Below, in pieces: positions 9,682 to 17,532 of a DNA stretch of 64,000 nt. The notes below the pieces were generated by a model. The model saw nothing but the letters and a program-made list of their open reading frames with translations. It did no database searches and was not told where the DNA came from. The stretch is from contig JASNGC010000005.1 in assembly GCA_038659295.1 (NCBI GenBank), forward strand, positions 1 through 64,000, read 5' to 3'. The stretch's first letter is position 1; each line of letters starts with the position of its first letter. Source of the DNA: Enterocytospora artemiae (taxonomy: Eukaryota; Microsporidia). The position numbers and the translations under genes were made by a program.

Positions 9682-10833
9682 TTAATTTTCAAAGATTAGA
9701 GATTTTGGTTGTTCCCATGAGAATTCTTCTCTTCCGAAATGTCCAAATACAGCAGTTGACTCGAAAATAGGTCTGTCTAATCCCAATTCTGAAACTATGG
9801 CTCCAGGTCTCAGATCAAAATTTTTCTCGATAATATCTATAATTTGTGAATCACTGAACTTACTAGTTCCATATGTGTCTACAAAAATAGAAAGTGGTTT
9901 GGATATACCTATGGCATATGATATTTGAACCAAGACTCTCCTACAAACTTTAGCATGGACAAGCGATTTTGCAATCCATCGTGCGGCATAGGCCCCACTT
10001 CTGTCCACCTTTGACCAATCCTTACCACTAAAGCACCCTCCACCGTTGCAGCCAAATCCGCCATACGAATCGACTATAATTTTTCGACCAGTCAATCCTG
10101 CATCTGCTGCGGGTCCACCTAGAACAAACCTTCCACTGGGTTGAATATAGTAAATAGTATTTCTAAGAAGATCGCTGGGAATTATGGGCTTAATCAGGTT
10201 GTCCATCAAGTATGATCGCAAATCTTCTGTCGAGACATCTTCGGAGTGTTGAGTTGAGATAACAATGGTATGAATTCTTAATGGCGTTAGAACTCCATTT
10301 TCCTCTTTATATTCTACTGTGACCTGTGATTTACAATCTGGTCTCAGAAATACTGCTGTTCTTCTTAGAATACTTAGCCTCCTTACCAATTTGTGAGCCC
10401 AAAGTAGACTTGCTGGAATACATTCCATATTTTCGTCAGTTGCGTATCCAAACATTATACCTTGATCTCCTGCACCAGTCTCAAGGGTGGTTTTACTGAT
10501 CACAGCCTGAGAAATGTCCGAACTCTGCTCCTTTAAGCAAACCATCACATTTACTGTTTTATAGTCCATCCCCTTCTGACAACAATCGTATCCAACATCC
10601 TTCAGAACTCTTCGTACGATGTTTTGATAGTTTACTGCGGCCTTGGAGGCAACTTCCCCACACAATAAAATCATACCAATACTTGCCACAGTCTCCACAG
10701 CTACTTTAGCAGACGGATCCTGGGACAAATGGGCATCCAAAATTGCATCGCTAATCCTGTCACATACCTTATCCGGATGCCCTTCACCAACTGATTCAGA
10801 AGTGAACAAAAAAGTTTTGGCTGATTCATCCAT
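9682..10833 (-). CDS. SAM1: S-adenosylmethionine synthetase
   Basis: Makes S-adenosylmethionine from methionine and ATP, supplying methyl groups for RNA, protein and lipid methylation. The 383-aa length is normal. Visible motifs are ESVGEGHPDKVCDRISDAIL (residues 13-32, ATP/metal site), the GAGDQGIMFGYATDE hexapeptide region (about 118-132), GGPAADAGLTGRKI, and GGGCFSGKDWSKVDRSGAY, the P-loop-like motif, where most homologs have GGGAFSGKD. The start is preceded by CCCC three bases upstream and by an AAATTT block. An AATAAA lies just past the stop on the gene's strand. Confidence 0.97.
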   Translation of the reverse strand: MDESAKTFLFTSESVGEGHPDKVCDRISDAILDAHLSQDPSAKVAVETVASIGMILLCGEVASKAAVNYQNIVRRVLKDVGYDCCQKGMDYKTVNVMVCLKEQSSDISQAVISKTTLETGAGDQGIMFGYATDENMECIPASLLWAHKLVRRLSILRRTAVFLRPDCKSQVTVEYKEENGVLTPLRIHTIVISTQHSEDVSTEDLRSYLMDNLIKPIIPSDLLRNTIYYIQPSGRFVLGGPAADAGLTGRKIIVDSYGGFGCNGGGCFSGKDWSKVDRSGAYAARWIAKSLVHAKVCRRVLVQISYAIGISKPLSIFVDTYGTSKFSDSQIIDIIEKNFDLRPGAIVSELGLDRPIFESTAVFGHFGREEFSWEQPKSLIFEN

Positions 10834-10858
10834 TTTGGGGAAGTTTTAAAAAATTTTA
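10834..10858 (-). promoter_or_regulatory. CCCC and AAATTT start signal of SAM synthetase
   Basis: On the gene's strand, AAATTT (10856-10851) is followed by CCCC (10840-10837) and then ATG at 10833. This is the classic microsporidian arrangement for strongly expressed genes with very short 5' UTRs. Confidence 0.75.
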
Positions 10859-11096
10859 GAAAATTGAGTTGATTAAAATTAATTATAATTGATTTAAATC
10901 AAAGTATGCATCGTGTAGACTAGGAAAAGTATAAAGCGCAAATAATATACCGGCACCAACTAACAGTATCGATCACCAACACTAAACTCCCATGTCTATC
11001 ATAACCATCTTTATATATCTAGGCTTGTATAAAAGTAATTACAAGAAACTATTTAATACTATTTGTAATCTGGTCGTTCTAAGTATATTCATACCT

Positions 11097-11630
11097 TTAT
11101 AATCTTGCTTTTGGTTTTTTAATCACATCCTCTTCGTCAATTTCGTTGAATTTCAGTTCGAATTTCGGATGCCCAAATTTACAATCGCTTCCATTGATAC
11201 AGAATCCTCCAAAATAATCCCAACACAGGTTCTTTCTAATGTGCTTGTTCTTACATCCCGAACCATTCTTGCAGAACCCTCGCTTATACCATATACATTC
11301 TCTGGCAGCAGAGTCGGGCTTGACATGGAGAAACAGGCAATCATTGTTGTTGCAGACCCCATACACATTAAAAAAGAAGCACTCCGGCATCTTCTTCAGA
11401 TTGTACTCATGCAAGAAATCACATTTTTCGTTTTTCTTACAGAGGCCACGCAGCCAATGCTTACACACAACAGCTGTGGCCAATTTGATGTGAATCAGAT
11501 TACAGTTCCCCTTACACTGGGACTTTTGATAGAGAGGACAATAAATCGGATCTGACTCGCTCAGTTTAAGATCTTGCTTTATAAACTTTTCGAAGCTAAA
11601 ATGAATATCCCTCTGTGAAATACTTTTCAT
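11097..11630 (-). CDS. YTH1: CPSF30/YTH1-like mRNA 3'-end processing CCCH zinc-finger protein
   Basis: YTH1/CPSF30 is the zinc-finger subunit of the cleavage and polyadenylation factor that reads AAUAAA in pre-mRNA. Five CCCH fingers are spaced as in the family. Finger 2 and its tail, VCKHWLRGLCKKNEKCDFLH then EYNLKKMPEC, is almost identical to the YTH1/CPSF30 signature. Later fingers contain CIWYKRGFCKNGSGCKNKH and CWDYFGGFCINGSDCKFGH. The 177-aa length is somewhat shorter than yeast YTH1. The chosen ATG (MKSISQ) has CCC 7 bases upstream. An in-frame ATG at 11669 would add 13 residues and has no such signal. Confidence 0.92.
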   Translation of the reverse strand: MKSISQRDIHFSFEKFIKQDLKLSESDPIYCPLYQKSQCKGNCNLIHIKLATAVVCKHWLRGLCKKNEKCDFLHEYNLKKMPECFFFNVYGVCNNNDCLFLHVKPDSAARECIWYKRGFCKNGSGCKNKHIRKNLCWDYFGGFCINGSDCKFGHPKFELKFNEIDEEDVIKKPKARL

Positions 11631-11952
11631 AAGAATGGGCCATGTGAAAGCATTTTTACAACTATTCATAAAATTTATTCAATCGACAACTCTCTGTAAT
11701 ATGAGAGTGAAATATGTTAGTAAAGCATAGAAATCCACTGTTATCGCATCTAATACTTAATAAAAACAACATCCAAATGGCTTTCGATGTGGAATAATGA
11801 CATTTATTATGAGACAATTTTGTAAACATATATGCCAGCATTTTTTAAAGTTGAGTCGTTAAAAATAAGCAGAAAAACAACCTTGTTACAATTTCTTTTA
11901 TTACCAAAATCTGCTAAACTATTATCTCAAACATCTTCCTTGTCATGTGTTT
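11631..11952. other. Intergenic region
   Basis: This lies between the 5' end of YTH1 and the 3' end of the cyclin-like gene. It is AT-rich; I see no further gene. Confidence 0.5.
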
Positions 11953-12744
11953 TTAGAAACAGAAAATTCGTTTAAATCTCATCTTGACTTTTTTTGTCAT
12001 CTCCTTGCACTCGTCTCTCTCTTTGGAGACCATTATTTGCCTTATTTCATTCTCTACTTCTGTTTCTCCTTCAAAACCCACGTTATGACGCAGGGTGTTC
12101 AAAATCAATTTCTCGCCAAATGTCAACTCTCTATTGTTTAAGAAAGTAAGCTGTTCCCAGCTATCGTTTGTGTATGCTATATCTTCGTGGTACTTACATG
12201 CAATTATTAAACAGCATATCAAAATTAAATATTCATTATTTACAGTTCTGTAAACCATTTTCCTCTCCTGTGATTCTTTCTCGTCATTGAAACTCTTGAT
12301 GCTGTTGTAAATGTCATGCATTTCAGTCAAACTTTGTTTCCTATCTGTCTGTTCAGGACTATAATCTTTCACTGCATTTTCAAAAGCTGATAGGTGTTTT
12401 ATGGAGCTCGCACTGGGAAAACTACCTATTTCATGGGACGCTATCGATTCTTTTACCAATGATGCCGAGTCTTTCTGATGTTCTAGCTTTGAAGTTTTTA
12501 TTTTTGTAATAATTATTCCATCACATGGATGTCTCCGTGAGGCTGTCCCAAACGAAAACAAGAATCCATCTATTAAAGTCAAGTATCGTTTGTATAACTT
12601 TAAAGAAGTCAAGATCGTTAAGTATTTTATGTTTGCTTGGATGAGCACTCGCTTCGTATGAAATACGGTTGAGTCTTCCTTGCAGAATGTCATCAAATAA
12701 TGATCTAAATATCTTTGAAGTTTCTGCATACTTAGTGGCTTCAT
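11953..12744 (-). CDS. Cyclin-like protein, PHO80/PCL type
   Basis: The cyclin box appears split around an insertion. The N-terminal helices (FHTKRVLIQANIKYLTILTS, about 28-47, then LKLYKRYLTLIDGFL) resemble the PHO80-family stretch F(H)S...I.DYL.RI.KY..L. After roughly 100 low-similarity residues, NNEYLILICCLIIACKYHED and TNDSWEQLTFLNNRELTFGE match the family's LL.A.KF.DD..Y.N..WA...GIS..ELN..E. This would be a regulatory cyclin of a PHO85/CDK5-like kinase; the partner is not in the window. GGG lies 5-7 bases before the ATG. A second open frame overlaps the 5' third (12754-12521), so the N terminus deserves care. Confidence 0.7.
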   Translation of the reverse strand: MKPLSMQKLQRYLDHYLMTFCKEDSTVFHTKRVLIQANIKYLTILTSLKLYKRYLTLIDGFLFSFGTASRRHPCDGIIITKIKTSKLEHQKDSASLVKESIASHEIGSFPSASSIKHLSAFENAVKDYSPEQTDRKQSLTEMHDIYNSIKSFNDEKESQERKMVYRTVNNEYLILICCLIIACKYHEDIAYTNDSWEQLTFLNNRELTFGEKLILNTLRHNVGFEGETEVENEIRQIMVSKERDECKEMTKKVKMRFKRIFCF

Positions 12745-13093
12745 CTAAACCCATAGAAGCAAATTTTCTATAATCATTTAAAGGAGACTGGTTTGAAAAG
12801 ACATATTATTTTTTTTCTTCTCCTTTTTGAGATCTCTCTGACTAAAACCAATTTTTTAATTTGTATCAAGGACATAAAGTATAATTCAAGAAAGTAATAA
12901 AGATCTTACAGAGCCACGGGTGGAGCACCTTATTATAATATATTTTACAAAATAGTTAGATGGGAAGATCGAAAGTTTAATACAGGACAACTGTAAAACA
13001 TTTCTGGCAAATCAACTTATTTATTAGGCTAGACTCAGGATGAAAATAAAATCCCACAAGCTATATCCAAATTAGTATATGTATTTAATTATT
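12745..13093. other. Intergenic region
   Basis: 5' flank of the cyclin-like gene and 3' flank of the small basic protein gene. No other gene is visible. Confidence 0.5.
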
Positions 13094-13450
13094 CTAGTGT
13101 GTTCTTTTCTTCTTTTTGATTCCCTTGCTCCTTTGCGCATCAATATTTCTTGATTTTTCAATTAATCTGCTTTTCATTTCTTTCAAACCAATATCATCTC
13201 TTTTCAAGCTTTTAACTCCCTTCTTTTTAGAGTATCTTCTTCCCTCGGCTTTTGGTCTCTTTTCCCCACCTTCCAGCTCACCAGCCTTCTCTTTTTTCAT
13301 TTCCTGAATTTCAATACATTTTTCAATTTCTTTTTCAGATCGTAGAAGCTCCATTCCGGTAAAATCGCCCATTTTCAAATCGATAGTCTCCAAATAGGCC
13401 TTTGCAGTTTTTATAAATGTATCCTCATCAAACTCAGAAATGCTGTCCAT
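13094..13450 (-). CDS. Small lysine-rich protein of unknown function, probably nucleolar
   Basis: 118 aa with an acidic N-terminal third (MDSISEFDEDTF...) and a strongly basic C-terminal half that ends in KGIKKKKRTH. CCC sits 9 bases before the ATG, as in confirmed genes here. The composition, with KKKGVKSLKRDD and RSKGIKKKKR runs, resembles small ribosome-biogenesis factors, but I cannot assign it to a family. A nuclear or nucleolar location is inferred from the basic clusters only. Confidence 0.6.
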   Translation of the reverse strand: MDSISEFDEDTFIKTAKAYLETIDLKMGDFTGMELLRSEKEIEKCIEIQEMKKEKAGELEGGEKRPKAEGRRYSKKKGVKSLKRDDIGLKEMKSRLIEKSRNIDAQRSKGIKKKKRTH

Positions 13451-14002
13451 GGAAAATATGGGTCCAAAATGGTGGTAAATTGAATTATGGCTTGCGCTTG
13501 GTGTGAAGAGAAGGCAAGATCATATATTAACCATCTGTTGATATTATCTAATCGCTCTGTTGTTTATATGTGTAAAATATTAATGTTAACATATTGGAGG
13601 ATTTGCCTTATTTCTCCAATACAATCTGTACTACCAAGATTATATCTCAATGAAAAATATCATTATGCGATCAAAACCGAAGATAAAAGGTAAAAACCAC
13701 TTTATTCAAAGTATATAACAGTAGAAAGTGGACCTATCACACTTGGAGAAGTGAATCGCTGTATATAACATACTGTTAGATCCGATATATGTTTGTTGCC
13801 ATGCATTATCACTTTCAATAACGAATTTGCCATTTTTTCGATATACATCTCACTCCTTACTTTTATCCGTCTTTGAAAGGTTATGAGCCAAACAACAAGA
13901 ACAGTTAAAATAATCCTGTCACACCACATTTCTCCTACTAAGCCTACTGTATTATTTCCCTCCATTTTTCCTTTTGGTCATTCTTGCAAAAACTCCCTTA
14001 AA
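13451..14002. other. Divergent intergenic region with a possible small minus-strand gene
   Basis: The region lies between the basic protein gene (minus) and the CENP-A-like gene (plus). A minus-strand frame at 13702-13965 (87 codons) has a hydrophobic segment (IILTVLVVWLITF). Its TAA stop overlaps an AATAAA, a common microsporidian gene end. No CCC signal is near any of its ATGs, so it is only a candidate. Confidence 0.35.
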
Positions 14003-14803
14003 ATGAGTAGATCCACGCATTCTGCTCGAAAAAGTGCCAGCACATCAACGAAATCGGGAAAGAGTACTTTGGAGAAAGAGCTGAAACGAATTAAGCAGCA
14101 TACTGCGAGAAAGCTAGCAAAGGTTGTTGAAAGCCAGGAAGATTTAGAAGGGAGTAAAAGTGAATCATCATCGGGGATTAGTAAGTTAGAGAATAAAAAA
14201 GCTGAACTCGAGGAAACAAAGACTGGCAAGGTTTTTAGAAACACTTCAGAAAGTACCCACGATTCCACTGAGACAGAATCCTTTTCTGAGGATGAGGAAG
14301 TTCAATCAAAAAAAGGCTATAGAACTGATCAGAGTAGATTTTCAGACAGAATGTCTCAAAAAAAAAAGAGGAACAAGAGAAATGAAAGCATAAGCAGCAT
14401 GTCGTTTGGTAAAACCAGGCCAAAATCCAAGAAATCAATCTCATCAACTTCTTCTAGCTCCGGGAAAATGAGAGTAAAAAAACCCACAATTAGTCAGATT
14501 CCGGTTTCTACAAAAACAAGGCACAACTCAACGGTTTTGAAAGAAATTAAATTTTATCAAAACACTTTAACTTTTATGATTAACAGGACTGGTTTGATAA
14601 GAATTGTCCGTGGAATCATAAGGAATCTCGATTCAACTCCCTTTAGGTTTACAGAGACGTCTTTCGATGTCTTACATGAAGCATTGGAGCATCATTTGGT
14701 TTCGATATTGGAACTGTCCTACATGGCTTCTAGACACGCGAAGAGGGTTACATTGTATCCCTCAGACATACAACTTGTATCAAAAATTAGAAAGTATAAT
14801 TAA
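14003..14803 (+). CDS. CSE4: Centromeric histone H3-like protein (CENP-A/CSE4 candidate)
   Basis: The last 95 or so residues form an H3 histone fold: an alphaN helix (LKEIKFYQNTLTFMINRTGL), then RIVRGII, HEALEHHLVSILELSYMASR and HAKRVTLYPSDIQLVSKIR. They align with H3's LREIRRYQKSTELLIR...HAKRVTIMPKDIQLARRIR. The canonical H3 tail (ARTKQTARKSTGG) is absent. A Ser/Lys/Glu-rich tail of about 170 residues replaces it. Loop 1 (NLDSTPFRF) is one residue longer than in H3, a CENP-A trait. The chosen ATG gives 266 aa and has CCC 6 bases upstream; a longer frame to 13883 runs through an unsignalled ATG. It would mark kinetochore chromatin. Confidence 0.82.
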   Translation: MSRSTHSARKSASTSTKSGKSTLEKELKRIKQHTARKLAKVVESQEDLEGSKSESSSGISKLENKKAELEETKTGKVFRNTSESTHDSTETESFSEDEEVQSKKGYRTDQSRFSDRMSQKKKRNKRNESISSMSFGKTRPKSKKSISSTSSSSGKMRVKKPTISQIPVSTKTRHNSTVLKEIKFYQNTLTFMINRTGLIRIVRGIIRNLDSTPFRFTETSFDVLHEALEHHLVSILELSYMASRHAKRVTLYPSDIQLVSKIRKYN

Positions 14804-14894
14804 GAATAAAGAAAGGATTGATGGGAAGGTACTTTTATGACTTATGGGATTCTCTGTGGATCTTTTGAGAATGCATCTTCCTGTTTATCAAATT

Positions 14895-15362
14895 TTATGA
14901 GATACTACTTTGTAACAGTCTACTTACCTGTATAAATAAAACCTCATAGTTTCTGGGGCAGCACGAACTTGACAGTTCGTTTGGCTTGCATATTGAACAC
15001 AATCCATTGTTGCACTGGCTTTCACTCTGTGGTTCACTTCCAAATTTTTCATTGACGATTGCAATAATCAATATTTTATTATTGCTATTGCAAATCCTCT
15101 GCAGTGCTATTAACTGCTTGTAGTTCATATCTGTCAGCAGGACATATATTCCATACTTTGAATGTACTTTCTCCACATCATCAGTATATACCAGAAAATC
15201 TAGTCCGTACTTTATTCCATCATTCACTTGGAACTTGGATCTTAGTAAGGATGATTTTACAATTGAAAGAAGAAATTCCTTAGAATGGGCCGAATGACTT
15301 AAAGATGTGTGTGATTTAAGAAGTTTATCGACAGGAGAGTCGTTATGGAAAAAAGACTCCAT
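14895..15362 (-). CDS. tRNA-splicing endonuclease subunit (SEN2/SEN34-type catalytic fold)
   Basis: The enzyme cuts introns out of pre-tRNAs. In this 155-aa product GIKYGLDFLVYTDDVEKVHS followed by KYGIYVLL, and then NNKILIIAIVNEK, match the C-terminal catalytic domain of archaeal EndA and eukaryotic SEN2/SEN34 (G.KFG.DF.VY...HSKY.V...K.LILAIV). The presumed catalytic triad would be Y59, H67 and K96. It lacks the N-terminal domain of larger subunits. A Cys-rich insertion (CNNGLCSICK...CC, about residues 117-135) is unusual. CCC precedes the ATG by 7 bases. Which subunit it represents cannot be settled by eye. Confidence 0.72.
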   Translation of the reverse strand: MESFFHNDSPVDKLLKSHTSLSHSAHSKEFLLSIVKSSLLRSKFQVNDGIKYGLDFLVYTDDVEKVHSKYGIYVLLTDMNYKQLIALQRICNSNNKILIIAIVNEKFGSEPQSESQCNNGLCSICKPNELSSSCCPRNYEVLFIQVSRLLQSSIS

Positions 15363-15572
15363 TTGAAAGGGTTATTCGAGAAAAATAATTTCTCATTTAT
15401 TTTCGAGAACAAGGAATAAATTGACCTTTTGCTGCAGAAAATAAGTTCTAGAAGAAGCAAAGTATTAATCTTATTTTATAAAATGAATGATAATTTCTAT
15501 AAAGGAGTATTCAAGTGACATTTATTCTTCTATAAATATTGGAAACTCTGGGCAATTTTTCGACAAACTCAA

Positions 15573-16304
15573 TTATACTTTTTCGAGCTCTTCTTTGATT
15601 TCTTCCTTAAGCTCTTCCTTAATCTCGTTGTTATCCAACTTCTCCGGCTCTTGCGCCCTATTTGAAAATATTACAACACCTACTATTACCGTATAGATGA
15701 GTAGGATCATAATCTTTGGCAAGAACCCAAACTTGCCACCATTATAGATTGGTTTGAGAAATATTCCGACAATACAATCAATCCCAATAATAAGTGAAAA
15801 TCCAGAAACGATGCTTCTTAGGAGTATTTTATATACGGGATAAGACACCTTGTGTAGAATAAATTCTACAAGTGTAAAGAATGAAATATATGCAAATACC
15901 TTTACAGTGCTTGAGGTAGAAATCATGAGCATAACTGTATATCCTGCTGGATATCCAAAGCCAATGCCCCCAAATATCCCTTCAAACTCCTTGTGCATAA
16001 AGAGCAGGAACGTAACAGCCAAAACCACAGCCATGTTCAAGTAGAATGCCGGAATAACCACCTTTATGAATTGAATCAATATCTGATTGGAAAATAGATA
16101 GACGCCCAGAACAGTAGCAACCTTCAGTTGAGTACTTAAAAGCCTGGAAACTGGTGCCAGAAGTAATGCCGAAAGTATAATGAAAGTAACCCCATATATT
16201 ACTCTTGTGAAGTAAAAGCTTTCCTGGACAAAAGATGGTTCGTTAAAAGCCAACTTGTTTGTGTTCTCTGTTACAATTCTCTGAAGCAGCAAGAGCAAAA
16301 GCAT
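15573..16304 (-). CDS. Multi-pass membrane protein A (paralog of the gene upstream)
   Basis: 243 aa with about six or seven hydrophobic helices, an N-terminal leucine run (MLLLLLLQRI), and a charged tail (NNEIKEELKEEIKEELEKV). It aligns along its first 60 residues with the product of 16585-17277: both have SF.FT.V.Y followed by hydrophobic spans and a LL.P or ML.P turn. I do not recognise the family. A secretory-pathway or plasma-membrane location is inferred. Both genes carry TTTAAGGGGAT (plus-strand reading) 35-48 bp upstream of the start. Confidence 0.78.
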   Translation of the reverse strand: MLLLLLLQRIVTENTNKLAFNEPSFVQESFYFTRVIYGVTFIILSALLLAPVSRLLSTQLKVATVLGVYLFSNQILIQFIKVVIPAFYLNMAVVLAVTFLLFMHKEFEGIFGGIGFGYPAGYTVMLMISTSSTVKVFAYISFFTLVEFILHKVSYPVYKILLRSIVSGFSLIIGIDCIVGIFLKPIYNGGKFGFLPKIMILLIYTVIVGVVIFSNRAQEPEKLDNNEIKEELKEEIKEELEKV

Positions 16305-16338
16305 GTAAGGAGATGATGAGAAAAATTTGTATCAAGAT

Positions 16339-16349
16339 TTTAAGGGGAT
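16339..16349 (-). promoter_or_regulatory. Shared upstream element ATCCCCTTAAA (copy A)
   Basis: An 11-bp element found identically upstream of both paralogous membrane-protein genes; here it lies 35 bp before the ATG at 16304. The flanking sequence (ATTTG..TCAAGA on the plus strand) is also related, so the promoters were probably duplicated with the genes. Confidence 0.5.
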
Positions 16350-16433
16350 GGTTGTGCTAAACAAATGATCGATTAAGGAGCAATATATAGAAAAGATATG
16401 AGCAAAATACCTTTAATCATATCAAAGCTTGAT

Positions 16434-16480
16434 ACCTAAATTCTTACTATTGCTCTTTAGGCAATAGTAAGAATTTAGGT
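16434..16480. repeat. Perfect 20-bp inverted repeat with 7-nt loop
   Basis: The left arm 16434-16453 (ACCTAAATTCTTACTATTGC) and right arm 16461-16480 are exact reverse complements around TCTTTAG. The hairpin sits between the two paralogous membrane-protein genes, about 105 bp past the stop of the upstream gene. No flanking target-site duplication or open frame is apparent. Confidence 0.95.
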
Positions 16481-16584
16481 TGTCAATGATGATGTATTTT
16501 TTCTATTCACCAAAGTCACATACCAGATATATTTAATTGGTATTTATAAAAACATCCTTTTTTGAGACAACAGTTGTGGTAAGA

Positions 16585-17277
16585 TTACGGATTAGTTTTA
16601 TCGAGATTGGCTGATGTAAATATCGGTTCTGGCTTCTTTTTGTTATATGATGATGCAATCAAAGGGATCATGGTAGAAAAAAAAAGCATAGCGAGTATTC
16701 TGGGTAGTGCTGTCATAAAATCATCTGTAAACAATAAGTGATCCAAGCCAGTAAAAATAGTCATTAGAAGGGCTGTGGTAGAGACAGTGATTGTTGGAAA
16801 TCTTAACACCGCCTCGGTAGTTGTTTTACTGATATTGATGAGTTGTAATATGAAAAACGTTAAAAGCATCGTGGATGCTACAATAATTAAAGCAGGCAGT
16901 ACTGGAATAGCAGCTGTTTTTAAAATGATCACTGTAGAAGATGCACTAATGGATATAGCCTCGTAAACCCATGAAAAGTTGGGAACTATGAATAAAATAC
17001 CCATTACTATCGAGAATGAAATGAAGCAAACAATATTAGTAGTGGCTGCATCGAATGAATTTCTAAAAAAAATACGAGCCAAGTATCTGCAGACAAAGAA
17101 TATATTACCCGCTATAACGATGTTCAACTTAATATAGACCATAGATGGAATTGGTAGCATGAGAAATGTTGCAATGGCTATTAAAAACAAGTAATACATT
17201 ACATTTGTAAAGCTATAGGCACTAGATTTGGCTAAACCATCTGAAGCTGCAAGAATATTCTGAAGTAATAAAATCAT
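16585..17277 (-). CDS. Multi-pass membrane protein B (paralog of the gene downstream)
   Basis: 230 aa, mostly hydrophobic, with about seven helices and a short polar tail (NKKKPEPIFTSANLDKTNP). It shares layout and scattered identity with the product of 15573-16304, including the N-terminal MILLLQNIL/MLLLLLLQRI run and the SY.FTNVMYY/SFYFTRVIYG block. CCCCCC lies 4-9 bases before the ATG. The family is not recognised. The two genes point the same way, 280 bp apart, as expected for a tandem duplication. Confidence 0.78.
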   Translation of the reverse strand: MILLLQNILAASDGLAKSSAYSFTNVMYYLFLIAIATFLMLPIPSMVYIKLNIVIAGNIFFVCRYLARIFFRNSFDAATTNIVCFISFSIVMGILFIVPNFSWVYEAISISASSTVIILKTAAIPVLPALIIVASTMLLTFFILQLINISKTTTEAVLRFPTITVSTTALLMTIFTGLDHLLFTDDFMTALPRILAMLFFSTMIPLIASSYNKKKPEPIFTSANLDKTNP

Positions 17278-17324
17278 TTTGGGGGGAGAAGAATGATTTG
17301 ATTCAAGAATGCGGGGTAATGATA

Positions 17325-17335
17325 TTTAAGGGGAT
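17325..17335 (-). promoter_or_regulatory. Shared upstream element ATCCCCTTAAA (copy B)
   Basis: Same 11-bp element as at 16339-16349, here 48 bp before the ATG at 17277. Confidence 0.5.
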
Positions 17336-17532
17336 CTTCCAAGAAATGATGATGGATGATTTATCATAAAAGTAGACTCTCATATAAATCAATGTTTATC
17401 CCCAAATTGCTGATTGTAGTCATAGTTCTGAAATAGTGGAAACTGTAACGGTATTTTGGTATAAGAAATGAAACTATCAGTTCCAATATCTGCAGAAGAA
17501 ATCATATTTTTTATACAATTTTTTCAGCCCCG

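Noticed and set aside
12521..12754. Minus-strand frame of 77 codons overlapping the cyclin-like gene start
   Set aside because: The other frame continues into the conserved cyclin box and has GGG just before its ATG; kept only as a note of uncertainty.
13487..13693. Plus-strand frame of 68 codons
   Set aside because: No start or polyadenylation signal and no protein-like pattern.
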